Below, piece after piece: positions 27,104-34,738 of a stretch of DNA of 64,000 bases. Each line of letters begins with the position of its first letter. Within the stretch, counting starts at the first letter, position 1. The DNA is from CALCKU01 sp964607445 (GTDB lineage: Bacteria; Pseudomonadota; Alphaproteobacteria; Caulobacterales; Maricaulaceae): the NCBI GenBank assembly GCA_964607445.1, contig CAZSKN010000001.1, positions 62,001 to 126,000 of the forward strand, in the 5' to 3' direction. A program made the translations under genes and the position numbers. Below the pieces are notes generated by a model. The model was not told the DNA's origin, ran no database searches, and saw only the letters and a program-made list of their open reading frames with translations.

Positions 27104-28447
27104 TCATGCTTTTGCATATCTGGCGCGCGTCATGAGATAATAGACAGGGACCCCCAATAGCAGCAAAACGACACCCCACAAAATAACAGCCCATCCCGAC
27201 CCCAAAATAGCAAATACACTATATAGGCTAGCTAATCCTGCCACTCCCGCCCATCCTTTTGCTGCCCGCCATGAATATTTAAATTCGGCCAGTGCGCTAA
27301 CAAGTAATGGTACCAAGACGGCCAATGTGCTCATCATGGCCAGAAAGGTAAACATATCGATCAGCCCCTTGGTATAATTCAACATCAAAACCACCGAGCC
27401 TATCACGGCACTTAATAACAAGGATATGCGCGGGCCAGGCGGGGTCGCGTGTTGAAATTCCGAGTGTTGGATAGAGGCGCGCGCAAAAATTTTAGGCGCA
27501 AAACCGTCTACGGCGAGCGCCATAGGCATTTGCCCAGAAACGAATATAACACCGTTAAGCGAGCCTGCCGTCGCAATCATCGCCCCGACCGCTATGAATT
27601 TTGGAGCCCACGCCCCTAATCCTGCTGCCGCGTCTGAAAAGGGCGCAGATGATGTGGCCAATATTTCTGCCGGAACCAGCAACATGATACAATAGGTCGA
27701 AACAATATATATAAAGGCAACCGTGAGCGTGCCCCATATTATAGCACGGGGAATGGTGCGCTCGGCATCTTTGACATGGCTGGCAGGAATAGCTCCGGCT
27801 TCAAGACCCGAAAACGCCCACATTGTAAGCAAAGCCGTCGTTGCCAGAGCTGGTAAGAACTCGGCGGCCTTTGGGTTGGCGGCTGGAAGATTAGACACTT
27901 GTCCGGTGGAAGCGGCTAATCCCATAATAATGATAAGCGGGATAAGCTTTAGCAGCGTCATAAAAATTTGAACAAATCCAGCCCCTGATAAGCTGCGCAT
28001 ATTTATAAGGGTCAATAGCCAGATAATTGAAAGCGCCGATCCGGCTTGACCGATCAATGAGGTTTCCAGAGCGGGAATGAAAACCGCTAAATACCCCACA
28101 AAGGCAATTGCAATCGCGGGAATTGAAATACAATACGCCAACCAATACCCCCATGCGACAAGAAATCCGATAAGGTCGCCAAACCCGTCCCGGGCATAGA
28201 CGTAAACACCGCCGGATCGACGGGTTCGCGCAGAGAGGCGCGAGACGACCAGCGCTATGCATAATGATCCGGCAGCCGTTACACCCCAACCGACAAAACT
28301 CATTAAACCAAATGGCACTAAAATCGCGGGGAGTAAAAATATACCCGAACCTATCATGATTCCCGCCGTGAGTGACCAACAGGCCCAAAATCCGAATGGT
28401 TTCGGAGTATCAGCGGCCACATCAAGGGTCGACTTTATATCGGGCAT
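27104..28447 (-). CDS. APC-superfamily amino acid permease
   Basis: Inner-membrane secondary transporter of about 447 residues with 12 predicted membrane helices. The first helix contains the substrate-binding motif TAGIMIGSGIFLLP, characteristic of the AdiC/CadB-like amino acid/polyamine/organocation group. Further landmarks are YVYARDGFGD and the fifth-sixth helix region with WAFSGLEAGAIPASHVKD. The ATG at 28447 was chosen over an upstream TTG; the ribosome site is weak. Substrate is unknown. A nearby agmatinase-family gene hints at arginine or polyamine use, but the metal operon separates them. Confidence 0.87.
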   Translation of the reverse strand: MPDIKSTLDVAADTPKPFGFWACWSLTAGIMIGSGIFLLPAILVPFGLMSFVGWGVTAAGSLCIALVVSRLSARTRRSGGVYVYARDGFGDLIGFLVAWGYWLAYCISIPAIAIAFVGYLAVFIPALETSLIGQAGSALSIIWLLTLINMRSLSGAGFVQIFMTLLKLIPLIIIMGLAASTGQVSNLPAANPKAAEFLPALATTALLTMWAFSGLEAGAIPASHVKDAERTIPRAIIWGTLTVAFIYIVSTYCIMLLVPAEILATSSAPFSDAAAGLGAWAPKFIAVGAMIATAGSLNGVIFVSGQMPMALAVDGFAPKIFARASIQHSEFQHATPPGPRISLLLSAVIGSVVLMLNYTKGLIDMFTFLAMMSTLAVLVPLLVSALAEFKYSWRAAKGWAGVAGLASLYSVFAILGSGWAVILWGVVLLLLGVPVYYLMTRARYAKA

Positions 28448-28532
28448 ATAAAAAAACAACCGCAAAACAACATTGCTTATCTTTGGCAGGGCGACCTCGC
28501 CCTCGCAAGTAAAACCTTTAGGCCCAACCGCT

Positions 28533-28940
28533 TCAAAGAGAAGCGGAATCCAACAGATTATAAAGCGGCGCGCTTAAATAAGCCGCAGAAAACCCTATCA
28601 GCCAAATCGCTATCGATAGTTTCCAGACCCTGCGATTCCATCGGTGGGCCATTTCACATTTCTGCGCCAAATCAGGGTCGACCGGACACACTCGTCCGGG
28701 GCGGTATAAGGCCCATCCCGCGAGCCCTAAAAGACCGGCACTACCCATAAACATCCACGCTTTATGATGGGCCAGTGTCACAAGAAACGGGAGTGATTCA
28801 AACAAGGTTGCCGAAACCGCACCCAAGCCCAATGTCACAAGTAAAATAGGCAAAGCACAGCACATGAGCGTCGATGAGGACGCAAACAGAATAAACCACC
28901 CCCAACGCGCATGCTGGATATGCGTTTCGGATCGTAACAT
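28533..28940 (-). CDS. MerT-like inner-membrane metal transport protein
   Basis: 135 residues with three predicted membrane helices. Helix 1 ends in the vicinal pair MCCALPILLVTLGLGA, as in MerT where it receives Hg(II). The cytoplasmic loop has YRPGRVCPVDPDLAQKC, matching the position of the MerT loop Cys pair. The gene starts at the stop of the MerP-like gene (TAATG overlap), so the two are translationally coupled. By analogy it moves a soft metal ion handed over by the periplasmic partner inward. No mercuric reductase or MerR is nearby, so copper or another thiophilic metal is as likely as mercury. Confidence 0.72.
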   Translation of the reverse strand: MLRSETHIQHARWGWFILFASSSTLMCCALPILLVTLGLGAVSATLFESLPFLVTLAHHKAWMFMGSAGLLGLAGWALYRPGRVCPVDPDLAQKCEMAHRWNRRVWKLSIAIWLIGFSAAYLSAPLYNLLDSASL

Positions 28941-29488
28941 TAAGGACTCTCAGGGACGGTTTTCACATCATCATGTTGACAGTTTTCGTCATGTTCGGTG
29001 TGCGCCGCCCCCGACCCATACCCCTTGTCATGCCCGGAGCCATAAGCCTCCCCAGATCCATAAGCCGCCTTGGCCCTTGGGGTCGCTTCGCCCGTGTCAG
29101 CGGTAGACGTAGGGGTCGAAAGCTCGCAACCGGAACTTTGCGTCATAGATTTAAAGGTAAATCCTTTTTTTCGAAAAAGCTTTTTCATCTGCGCTGGTGT
29201 CAATATCGTGGCCTTTTCTGTGCAGGCCGATATCAACCCTGCTTCGAGATCAGCTTGGACCGCGTAAACACCCTTTATTTTTTTCAAGGCCCGACGTGAT
29301 GCGGCCACACAAAACGGGCAGGTTAATCCGTGAACCGTCATATTATATTGGCGCGCATCCGAAGCTTTAGCGAGTCCATCATGAGAGGGTCTATCCTGCG
29401 CATATGAAACATTTGGCATAGCCAAAAATAACAAGCACATTAGGCTCGCAGAACATATTCTAATAATTCTAAATTCTAGATATAACAA
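28940..29488 (-). CDS. periplasmic MerP-like HMA-domain protein with His/Gly-rich tail
   Basis: 182 residues: signal peptide (cleavage near VSYAQ), then an HMA domain (about residues 49-115) with the metal-binding loop HGLTCPFC and typical KIKGVYAVQADLEAG strand. After a Ser/Thr-rich linker comes an unusual tail with three YGSG repeats and His/Asp/Cys-rich end (HTEHDENCQHDD) that could bind metal. The only start giving a complete signal peptide is a TTG at 29488 with AAGG upstream. It is placed between the outer-membrane protein and the MerT-like gene and likely passes metal to the latter. Confidence 0.75.
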   Translation of the reverse strand: MLYLEFRIIRICSASLMCLLFLAMPNVSYAQDRPSHDGLAKASDARQYNMTVHGLTCPFCVAASRRALKKIKGVYAVQADLEAGLISACTEKATILTPAQMKKLFRKKGFTFKSMTQSSGCELSTPTSTADTGEATPRAKAAYGSGEAYGSGHDKGYGSGAAHTEHDENCQHDDVKTVPESP

Positions 29489-29500
29489 AGGACAACCTTT

Positions 29501-30376
29501 CTAAAAATTAAACCTTATTCCCGCGAAAACGGATACATCCGGCGTGAACGGCGTCAGGCTTACCGGTCGCACCACAGGTAATTGAACCGCTATATCCGCT
29601 ATCCATCTCTGGGTAACATATTGCAGCCCCGGCGCAATAAAGGCTCGCACGCCGCCACTCTCCGGCACAGCCACACCGCCGATATTTCTATCTCCGCTAT
29701 GGGTTAAATTACCCTCTAAAACACCATACACAAATCCGCGAGTTGTCTCTGAAATGGACTTCGGTAAAATCCGGTATTGCAAAGATCCATCAAATGCGAG
29801 CTGATTGCTTCTGGTCAGACCCGCATTGCCCCCCCTAATCTCCCACGATACTTGCGCCCCGAAAGCATGGGCGAGACGGGCCTGCGTAAAAATCAGCCCT
29901 GCTAAAATATCAGTCCCCCCCTTACCTGTTGCCAAAGTTTGCCGGGATTTACCGGTCGGGACACGTAGCCCACTAAAAGAAGCCAGCCGGGTGGTTTGTC
30001 CTTTATTATCCTGCCGTAAAAGCTCATATCGTGCAAAAACCGTGGCATCGCCGACACCTGAGCCGGTTTCGGATATATCGCCGACTTGGCGGTCTATATG
30101 TGTGAGCGGTAAAGTACCGAAAATCGCCAGTTTCGGGGTGAGTCCATAACCCGCGATCAGCAGGTTTGTAATCTGCGTTTGCTCAATACGCATGGCCTGA
30201 CTATTGTCTTGGCTGGCGCCATGAGAAACAATAAGAAGGTCTCGGACAACGATCTGGTCCTCACTCACGGGCAGAGCTGTATTAAACGTTATAGGCGCAG
30301 CCCGCGCCATTGATGTCATGGCCAATACAAGACCGCCCATAACAATCATCAAGGCAGAGTGACACCGGGTCAGCAT
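29501..30376 (-). CDS. outer-membrane transporter-like protein (MetA-pathway/phenol family)
   Basis: 291 residues with a signal peptide ending near MARAAP and a beta-rich body of alternating strands. Examples are ATVFARYELL, GLRVPTGKSRQ and the C-terminal VSVFAGIRFNF ending in Phe, the usual outer-membrane signature. It resembles the family annotated as putative transporter or MetA pathway of phenol degradation, whose members are barrel proteins of poorly known role. The gene is second in the CsoR operon (ATG 5 bp after the csoR stop), so a role in metal passage or efflux across the outer membrane is inferred from context. Confidence 0.65.
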   Translation of the reverse strand: MLTRCHSALMIVMGGLVLAMTSMARAAPITFNTALPVSEDQIVVRDLLIVSHGASQDNSQAMRIEQTQITNLLIAGYGLTPKLAIFGTLPLTHIDRQVGDISETGSGVGDATVFARYELLRQDNKGQTTRLASFSGLRVPTGKSRQTLATGKGGTDILAGLIFTQARLAHAFGAQVSWEIRGGNAGLTRSNQLAFDGSLQYRILPKSISETTRGFVYGVLEGNLTHSGDRNIGGVAVPESGGVRAFIAPGLQYVTQRWIADIAVQLPVVRPVSLTPFTPDVSVFAGIRFNF

Positions 30377-30378
30377 AT

Positions 30379-30651
30379 TTATATTTTACCGCCAAAAACG
30401 GAGATCAACTCTTCTACCTTGGCGCGGCGATCTTCAAGATCGTCTGATATCAAGGCCGTTTCCACACATGTTTTCAAATGGTCATCAAGGACAATTTTCT
30501 CTAGTCCGGCGAGCGCCGCCTTAACGGCTTGGACTTGACGGACAACGTCAATACAATAGCGATCATCTTCGATCATTTTAGCCACACCCCGCACTTGTCC
30601 TTCAATACGTGCCAAGCGTTTTAATGCGTTTTGTTTTACAATGTCACGCAT
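30379..30651 (-). CDS. csoR: CsoR-family metal-responsive repressor
   Basis: 90-residue all-helical repressor of the CsoR/RcnR/FrmR family. The ligand pattern Cys33, His58, Cys62 has the same spacing (25 and 4) as Cu(I)-binding Cys36-His61-Cys65 of Mycobacterium CsoR; Tyr32 before the Cys is also shared. DNA contact helix KRLARIEGQVRGV is typical. A strong GAGGAG ribosome site precedes the ATG. The family opens the operon when Cu(I) binds. A matching operator lies at 30674-30692. Head gene of the four-gene metal operon. Confidence 0.88.
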   Translation of the reverse strand: MRDIVKQNALKRLARIEGQVRGVAKMIEDDRYCIDVVRQVQAVKAALAGLEKIVLDDHLKTCVETALISDDLEDRRAKVEELISVFGGKI

Positions 30652-30673
30652 GGCGTTCTCCTCGTGAAAACTC

Positions 30674-30692
30674 TATACCCCCACAGGGTATA
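30674..30692. promoter_or_regulatory. CsoR operator
   Basis: TATACCC (30674-30680) and GGGTATA (30686-30692) form a perfect inverted repeat with a 5-base centre, matching the ATACCCC-N-GGGTAT-type sites bound by CsoR proteins. It ends 22 bp before the csoR ATG, so bound repressor would block the operon promoter. Confidence 0.8.
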
Positions 30693-30723
30693 AGATCAAG
30701 TACAGAAAGCACAGATAATAATG

Positions 30724-31683
30724 TTAGGATCCGACAGATTCAGCAAATAATCCGATAATATTCATAGCCATCGTCGCTCCGGCCAGAGCCGTGATTTGGC
30801 TAATATCATAGACGGGGGCCACCTCGACAACATCTGCCCCGACAATATTAATCCCGCGCAAACCGCGTAATATTTGCTGGGCCTCCATAGTTGTCAGCCC
30901 GCCAATAACCGGGGTTCCGGTACCGGGGGCAAAGGCGGGATCAAGACAATCAATATCAAAGGTAACATAAACCGGATTATTTCCGACAATATCACATATG
31001 TTTTTAGCCATTTTTGCCGGACCATTTAAATGCACAGTTTCTGCGCTAAAAATATTAAACCCGTGGCTGTCTTCATTAAATGTCCGAATACCAATTTGGG
31101 CCGACCGTTCAGGGGCGATCAAACCTTCCTGTGCGGCATGATAAAACATCGTCCCATGATTAATCGTTTTTAAATCTTCCGCCCATGTATCGGAATGCGC
31201 GTCAAAGTGAATAAGCGATAAAGGCGTGTCGTAAAACAACGCCAGAGATTTCAAAACGGGATAGGTTGAAAAGTGATCCCCACCCAACATCAGGGTTTTA
31301 ACTCCGGCCTTATGAATGTCATGGAAACAGGCCATTATCTCTTCTGGAATATTTTGCGGCTGTCCCGAATTAAAATACACATCCCCGTAATCAATGACAT
31401 TAAGTCGTGTAAACGGATCATAAGGCCAATCATGCACGCGGTCCCACGCGATCATAGCCGAAGCTTCGCGCACAGCTCGTGGCCCTAATCGCGCCCCGGG
31501 ACGCGATGTCGTAGCCAAATCAAAGGGCACACCGATAATGGCCAGATCTACCGCTTCGAGGTCCTTGCTATATTTACGCCGAGCAAAGCTTAAAGCTCCT
31601 GAATATGTCGGCTCTGTATAGCTCGCCTTTTCCAATCCGTGTACAAAAGCGAGGTCAATTTTTCCGTCAGAATTTGATGACAT
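30724..31683 (-). CDS. speB: agmatinase/ureohydrolase family (SpeB-like)
   Basis: 319-residue dimanganese hydrolase of the arginase superfamily. Metal motifs are complete: GGDHFST, HFDAHSDTW and FDIDCLDPAFAPGTGTP, plus the VEVAP motif near the C-terminus. Agmatinase makes putrescine and urea from agmatine; formiminoglutamase or guanidinobutyrase activity cannot be excluded from sequence alone. The GAGGGTGAG site precedes the ATG. It is divergent from accD and ends just upstream of the csoR promoter. Confidence 0.85.
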   Translation of the reverse strand: MSSNSDGKIDLAFVHGLEKASYTEPTYSGALSFARRKYSKDLEAVDLAIIGVPFDLATTSRPGARLGPRAVREASAMIAWDRVHDWPYDPFTRLNVIDYGDVYFNSGQPQNIPEEIMACFHDIHKAGVKTLMLGGDHFSTYPVLKSLALFYDTPLSLIHFDAHSDTWAEDLKTINHGTMFYHAAQEGLIAPERSAQIGIRTFNEDSHGFNIFSAETVHLNGPAKMAKNICDIVGNNPVYVTFDIDCLDPAFAPGTGTPVIGGLTTMEAQQILRGLRGINIVGADVVEVAPVYDISQITALAGATMAMNIIGLFAESVGS

Positions 31684-31825
31684 AATCTGCTCACCCTCTA
31701 TAAATTCCCCTAAATGCCCGCACCAAGGTCAGATAGGCTGGGCTCTAGCCTCTTATTATCACAGACCGCGTGATTGACAGCAAATTATAATTGCCCCTTG
31801 GCGTAAAATCAGGCAGATACGGCCT

Positions 31826-32698
31826 ATGAACTGGCTATCGAAACTCACCCCTCCTGGCGTCAAAAATATTTTCACCAAAAAAGACACGCCGGATAACCTC
31901 TGGATTAAATGTCCGAAATCTGGAGAAATGATTTTTAGTGCTGATCTATCCGGACTTTTACATGTCACTCCGGCGGGTCATCATATGCGAATTGGCCCGG
32001 AGTTGCGGCTAGGATATACATTTGATGGTGGTGTCTATGAAACGGTTGCCATTCCGGATGTTGCCCGTGATCCTCTCAAGTTCAAAGATGATAAAAAATA
32101 TGTCGACCGTATAAAAGCCGCCCGGGTTAAAACCGGAAATCAGGACGCCATGTCAATTGGCATTGGTAAAATTCACGGTGTTGACGCCGTCGCGCTCGTG
32201 CAGAATTTTGCTTTTATGGGAGGCTCGCTCGGCATGGCTGCGGGTGAAGGGTTTATCCAAGCCGCTGAATATGCCGTCGCCAAGAAAATGCCGCTAATAG
32301 CCTTTACCGCCGCAGGCGGTGCGCGCATGCAAGAAGGTGCATTATCACTGATGCAAATGCCGCGTACAACTATTGCCGTCCAAGAACTGCGGGAAGCCGG
32401 ACTCCCCTATATTGTTGTCTTGTGCGACCCAACGACAGGTGGGGTCACGGCCAGCTATGCCATGCTCGGCGATATTCATCTGGCTGAACCCGGTGCGTTG
32501 ATCTGTTTTGCCGGGCCGCGCGTGATCGAGGATACTATACGCGAAAAGCTGCCTGACGGCTTTCAACGTGCTGAATATCTAGAAGAAAAAGGCATGGTCG
32601 ACCGGGTCGTTCATCGTCAAGATCTTAGACGGACATTGGCACAGATTTTATCTGTACTGATGCACTCGAAAACCGAAAATCTCTATTCAGACGCTTAA
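31826..32698 (+). CDS. accD: acetyl-CoA carboxylase carboxyltransferase subunit beta
   Basis: 290 residues. With AccA it transfers carboxyl from biotin to acetyl-CoA, the first step of fatty acid synthesis. The crotonase-fold core is intact: FAFMGGSLGMAAGEG, FTAAGGARMQEGALSLMQM, and DPTTGGVTASYAMLGD. The N-terminal four-Cys zinc ribbon of E. coli AccD has degenerated: its positions read KCPKSGEM and VTPAGHHM, leaving a single Cys (Cys29). I recall this loss as common in alphaproteobacterial AccD. folC follows directly. Confidence 0.95.
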   Translation: MNWLSKLTPPGVKNIFTKKDTPDNLWIKCPKSGEMIFSADLSGLLHVTPAGHHMRIGPELRLGYTFDGGVYETVAIPDVARDPLKFKDDKKYVDRIKAARVKTGNQDAMSIGIGKIHGVDAVALVQNFAFMGGSLGMAAGEGFIQAAEYAVAKKMPLIAFTAAGGARMQEGALSLMQMPRTTIAVQELREAGLPYIVVLCDPTTGGVTASYAMLGDIHLAEPGALICFAGPRVIEDTIREKLPDGFQRAEYLEEKGMVDRVVHRQDLRRTLAQILSVLMHSKTENLYSDA

Positions 32699-32750
32699 GT
32701 TGGTGACATCTTCCTCCTCTTCTTCGCCCACGTCCGAACCCGAGGCCCCT

Positions 32751-34076
32751 ATGCGCGAGCCTGAAGTCTCCCTTAAACGGGCCTTGGCCGAACTCAACGC
32801 GCTACACCCTAAAAAAATTGATCTCGGATTAGAACGCATAGAGCGTGTCTTGGAAACACTCGGTAATCCGCAGCATAAATTACCCCCGATTGTCCATGTC
32901 GCCGGTACAAATGGAAAAGGCTCAACCCTTGCGTATTTACGGGCCTTTTGCGAAGCGCAAGGCCTTACAGCCCATGTCTATACCTCGCCGCATTTAGTGC
33001 ATTTTCGGGAACGGATTATTGTAAGGTCGCAGGAAATTTCAAACGCGGCATTAATTGATGTTTTAACCCGTGTGCGTAAAACCAATGGCGAGGCACCTCT
33101 ATCTTTCTTTGAAGCCACAACGGCTGCTATGTTTTTAGCTTTTTCCGAAACCCCCGCCGACATTGCCTTGATTGAAGTGGGTCTGGGCGGACGGTTTGAT
33201 GCAACCAATGTGATAACACCCGCATGCGTTGGCATCACACCAATAGATTATGACCATGCTGAATTTTTAGGGCGTGATCTTGCCACGATTGCCCGCACCA
33301 AAGCCGGAATTATGAAACGCCATTGTCCTGTTTTTATCGGCTCGCAATCTGAACTCGTTCGCGCGGTTCTTGAAAATGAAGCCCGCAAGTTAAGCGCGGC
33401 ACCGAAGGTTTGGGGTCAAGATTTTCGGGCCTACCGCCAACATGGGCGGCTAGTATTTGAAAATAAAGATAACCTGCTTGATCTACCGCCCCCGGCCCTG
33501 ATTGGTGAACATCAAATACTGAATGCAGGTCTTGCCATCGCTATCGCCAAAAACATGCAGATATCTGACGCAGCTATCGCAAAAGGCCTGCAAAAAGTGC
33601 GCTGGCCGGCACGGATGCAAAACCTCACAACGGGCTTATTGGCGGATAAGGTCCAAACCGTTAATGGCGAACTTTGGCTGGACGGCGGCCATAATCCACA
33701 CGCGGCACGCGCCATTGCGAATGCGGTTGCCGAATTGGAAGCGAAATCCCCGCGCCCCCTTATTCTCATCACAGGTATATTATCCAATAAAGATATTGGT
33801 GGATTTCTTGACGCTTTCGAAGGGCTCGCGACCGAAATTATCGGCGTTACAATTCCCGGCCACGCCAGCCTCGCACCCGAAACCCTCACCGAATTAGCCA
33901 AAAGCCGTGGCATTAACGGCCATATCGCCGATACGCTGGAAGACGCCATTGACTATGCTGTCAAAACCGCAGAGCCGCCCATAGCTAAAGCCTCTGCCAA
34001 TCCCGTGAGACCTCCACGCGTTTTAATCTGCGGGTCGCTCTATCTGGCCGGAGAAGTCCTAAAGCTCTCGCAATAG
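32751..34076 (+). CDS. folC: bifunctional folylpolyglutamate/dihydrofolate synthase
   Basis: Adds Glu to dihydropteroate and to reduced folates, using ATP. The P-loop GTNGKGST and the ligase motifs FFEATTAAMF, IEVGLGGRFDATNV and the C-terminal LDGGHNPHAA are all present, with a carbamylatable Lys region RTKAGIM. I use the ATG at 32751, preceded by GAGG; in-frame TTG/GTG codons at 32700-32703 would give a Ser-rich extension. It is cotranscribed with accD, an arrangement that recurs in many proteobacteria. Confidence 0.93.
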   Translation: MREPEVSLKRALAELNALHPKKIDLGLERIERVLETLGNPQHKLPPIVHVAGTNGKGSTLAYLRAFCEAQGLTAHVYTSPHLVHFRERIIVRSQEISNAALIDVLTRVRKTNGEAPLSFFEATTAAMFLAFSETPADIALIEVGLGGRFDATNVITPACVGITPIDYDHAEFLGRDLATIARTKAGIMKRHCPVFIGSQSELVRAVLENEARKLSAAPKVWGQDFRAYRQHGRLVFENKDNLLDLPPPALIGEHQILNAGLAIAIAKNMQISDAAIAKGLQKVRWPARMQNLTTGLLADKVQTVNGELWLDGGHNPHAARAIANAVAELEAKSPRPLILITGILSNKDIGGFLDAFEGLATEIIGVTIPGHASLAPETLTELAKSRGINGHIADTLEDAIDYAVKTAEPPIAKASANPVRPPRVLICGSLYLAGEVLKLSQ

Positions 34077-34154
34077 ACCTGCACGCCAAGCTCTGCCCAA
34101 CACTAGGAAACGCTAAAACCGGCGACGCGAATAGACATAATGCAGTCGTCCCCG

Positions 34155-34212
34155 CCTTTACACGTTTGACGCCGCGGCCTTTAGGACATGTCAGATCGCT
34201 AACGTGTAAAGG
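34155..34212. repeat. 12-bp perfect inverted repeat with 34-bp spacer
   Basis: CCTTTACACGTT (34155-34166) and AACGTGTAAAGG (34201-34212) are exact complements. The spacer contains a further GCCGCGGC palindrome. It follows folC by about 80 bp without a T run. It may be an RNA hairpin, a small RNA, or the remnant of a small mobile repeat. Confidence 0.55.
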
Positions 34213-34320
34213 TCAATACGAGAATATCTTAATATGAATTTTGTTCCCGAGCCTATGCTGATGATTATATCACCACAAGCAAACCCCATGATGCGCGTTT
34301 GAATATAAAGGCCTAATTTT

Positions 34321-34357
34321 AGCAAAAATTAAAACCGCCCAGAGACCGGGCGGTTTT
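34321..34357 (-). terminator. intrinsic terminator after trxA
   Basis: AAAACCGCCC (34331-34340) pairs with GGGCGGTTTT (34348-34357) around a 7-base loop. On the minus strand, AATTTTTGC follows. It lies 36 bp after the trxA stop. Confidence 0.85.
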
Positions 34358-34392
34358 AAAAATTGATATCTAACGGTTTAGATATGCAAGAT

Positions 34393-34713
34393 TTAAACGT
34401 GTTCTGAAACCCATTCAGAGAGCTTCGTTTTCGTCATGGCGCCTACCTTTGTCGCAACGACCTGCCCCTCTTTAAAAATCATCAATGTCGGAATACCACG
34501 AACATGAAATTTTGCCGGTGTCTCAGGACTATCTTCAATATTAACCTTTGCGATCTTAATTTTATCGCCAAGTTCATTTGAAATATCTTCGAGCGCGGGA
34601 CCGATTTGTTTACAGGGGCCACACCATTCAGCCCAAAAATCGACCAATACGGGCATATCCGAATCGATAACATCATCTTTAAAACTTGTATCCGTGACAG
34701 GTACTGTCGCCAT
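34393..34713 (-). CDS. trxA: thioredoxin
   Basis: 106-residue thioredoxin with active site WAEWCGPCKQ and the cis-Pro loop VRGIPTLMIF. It reduces disulphides in cytoplasmic proteins, including ribonucleotide reductase. The ATG at 34713 was chosen because a strong GGAGG lies 5 bases upstream; the upstream ATG overlaps that site. It follows addA by about 25 bp on the same strand and ends at a strong terminator, so it closes the addB-addA-trxA unit. Confidence 0.96.
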   Translation of the reverse strand: MATVPVTDTSFKDDVIDSDMPVLVDFWAEWCGPCKQIGPALEDISNELGDKIKIAKVNIEDSPETPAKFHVRGIPTLMIFKEGQVVATKVGAMTKTKLSEWVSEHV

Positions 34714-34738
34714 ATCGGCCTCCATAAAATTACATCAT

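Larger units (their letters stand above)
34077..34392. other. 316-bp convergent gap between folC and trxA
   Basis: It holds a 12-bp perfect inverted repeat (34155-34212) and the trxA terminator (34321-34357). No gene with a ribosome site was found. Confidence 0.6.

Noticed and set aside
34236..34302. 22-codon ORF between folC and trxA
   Set aside because: No ribosome site and no similarity recognised.
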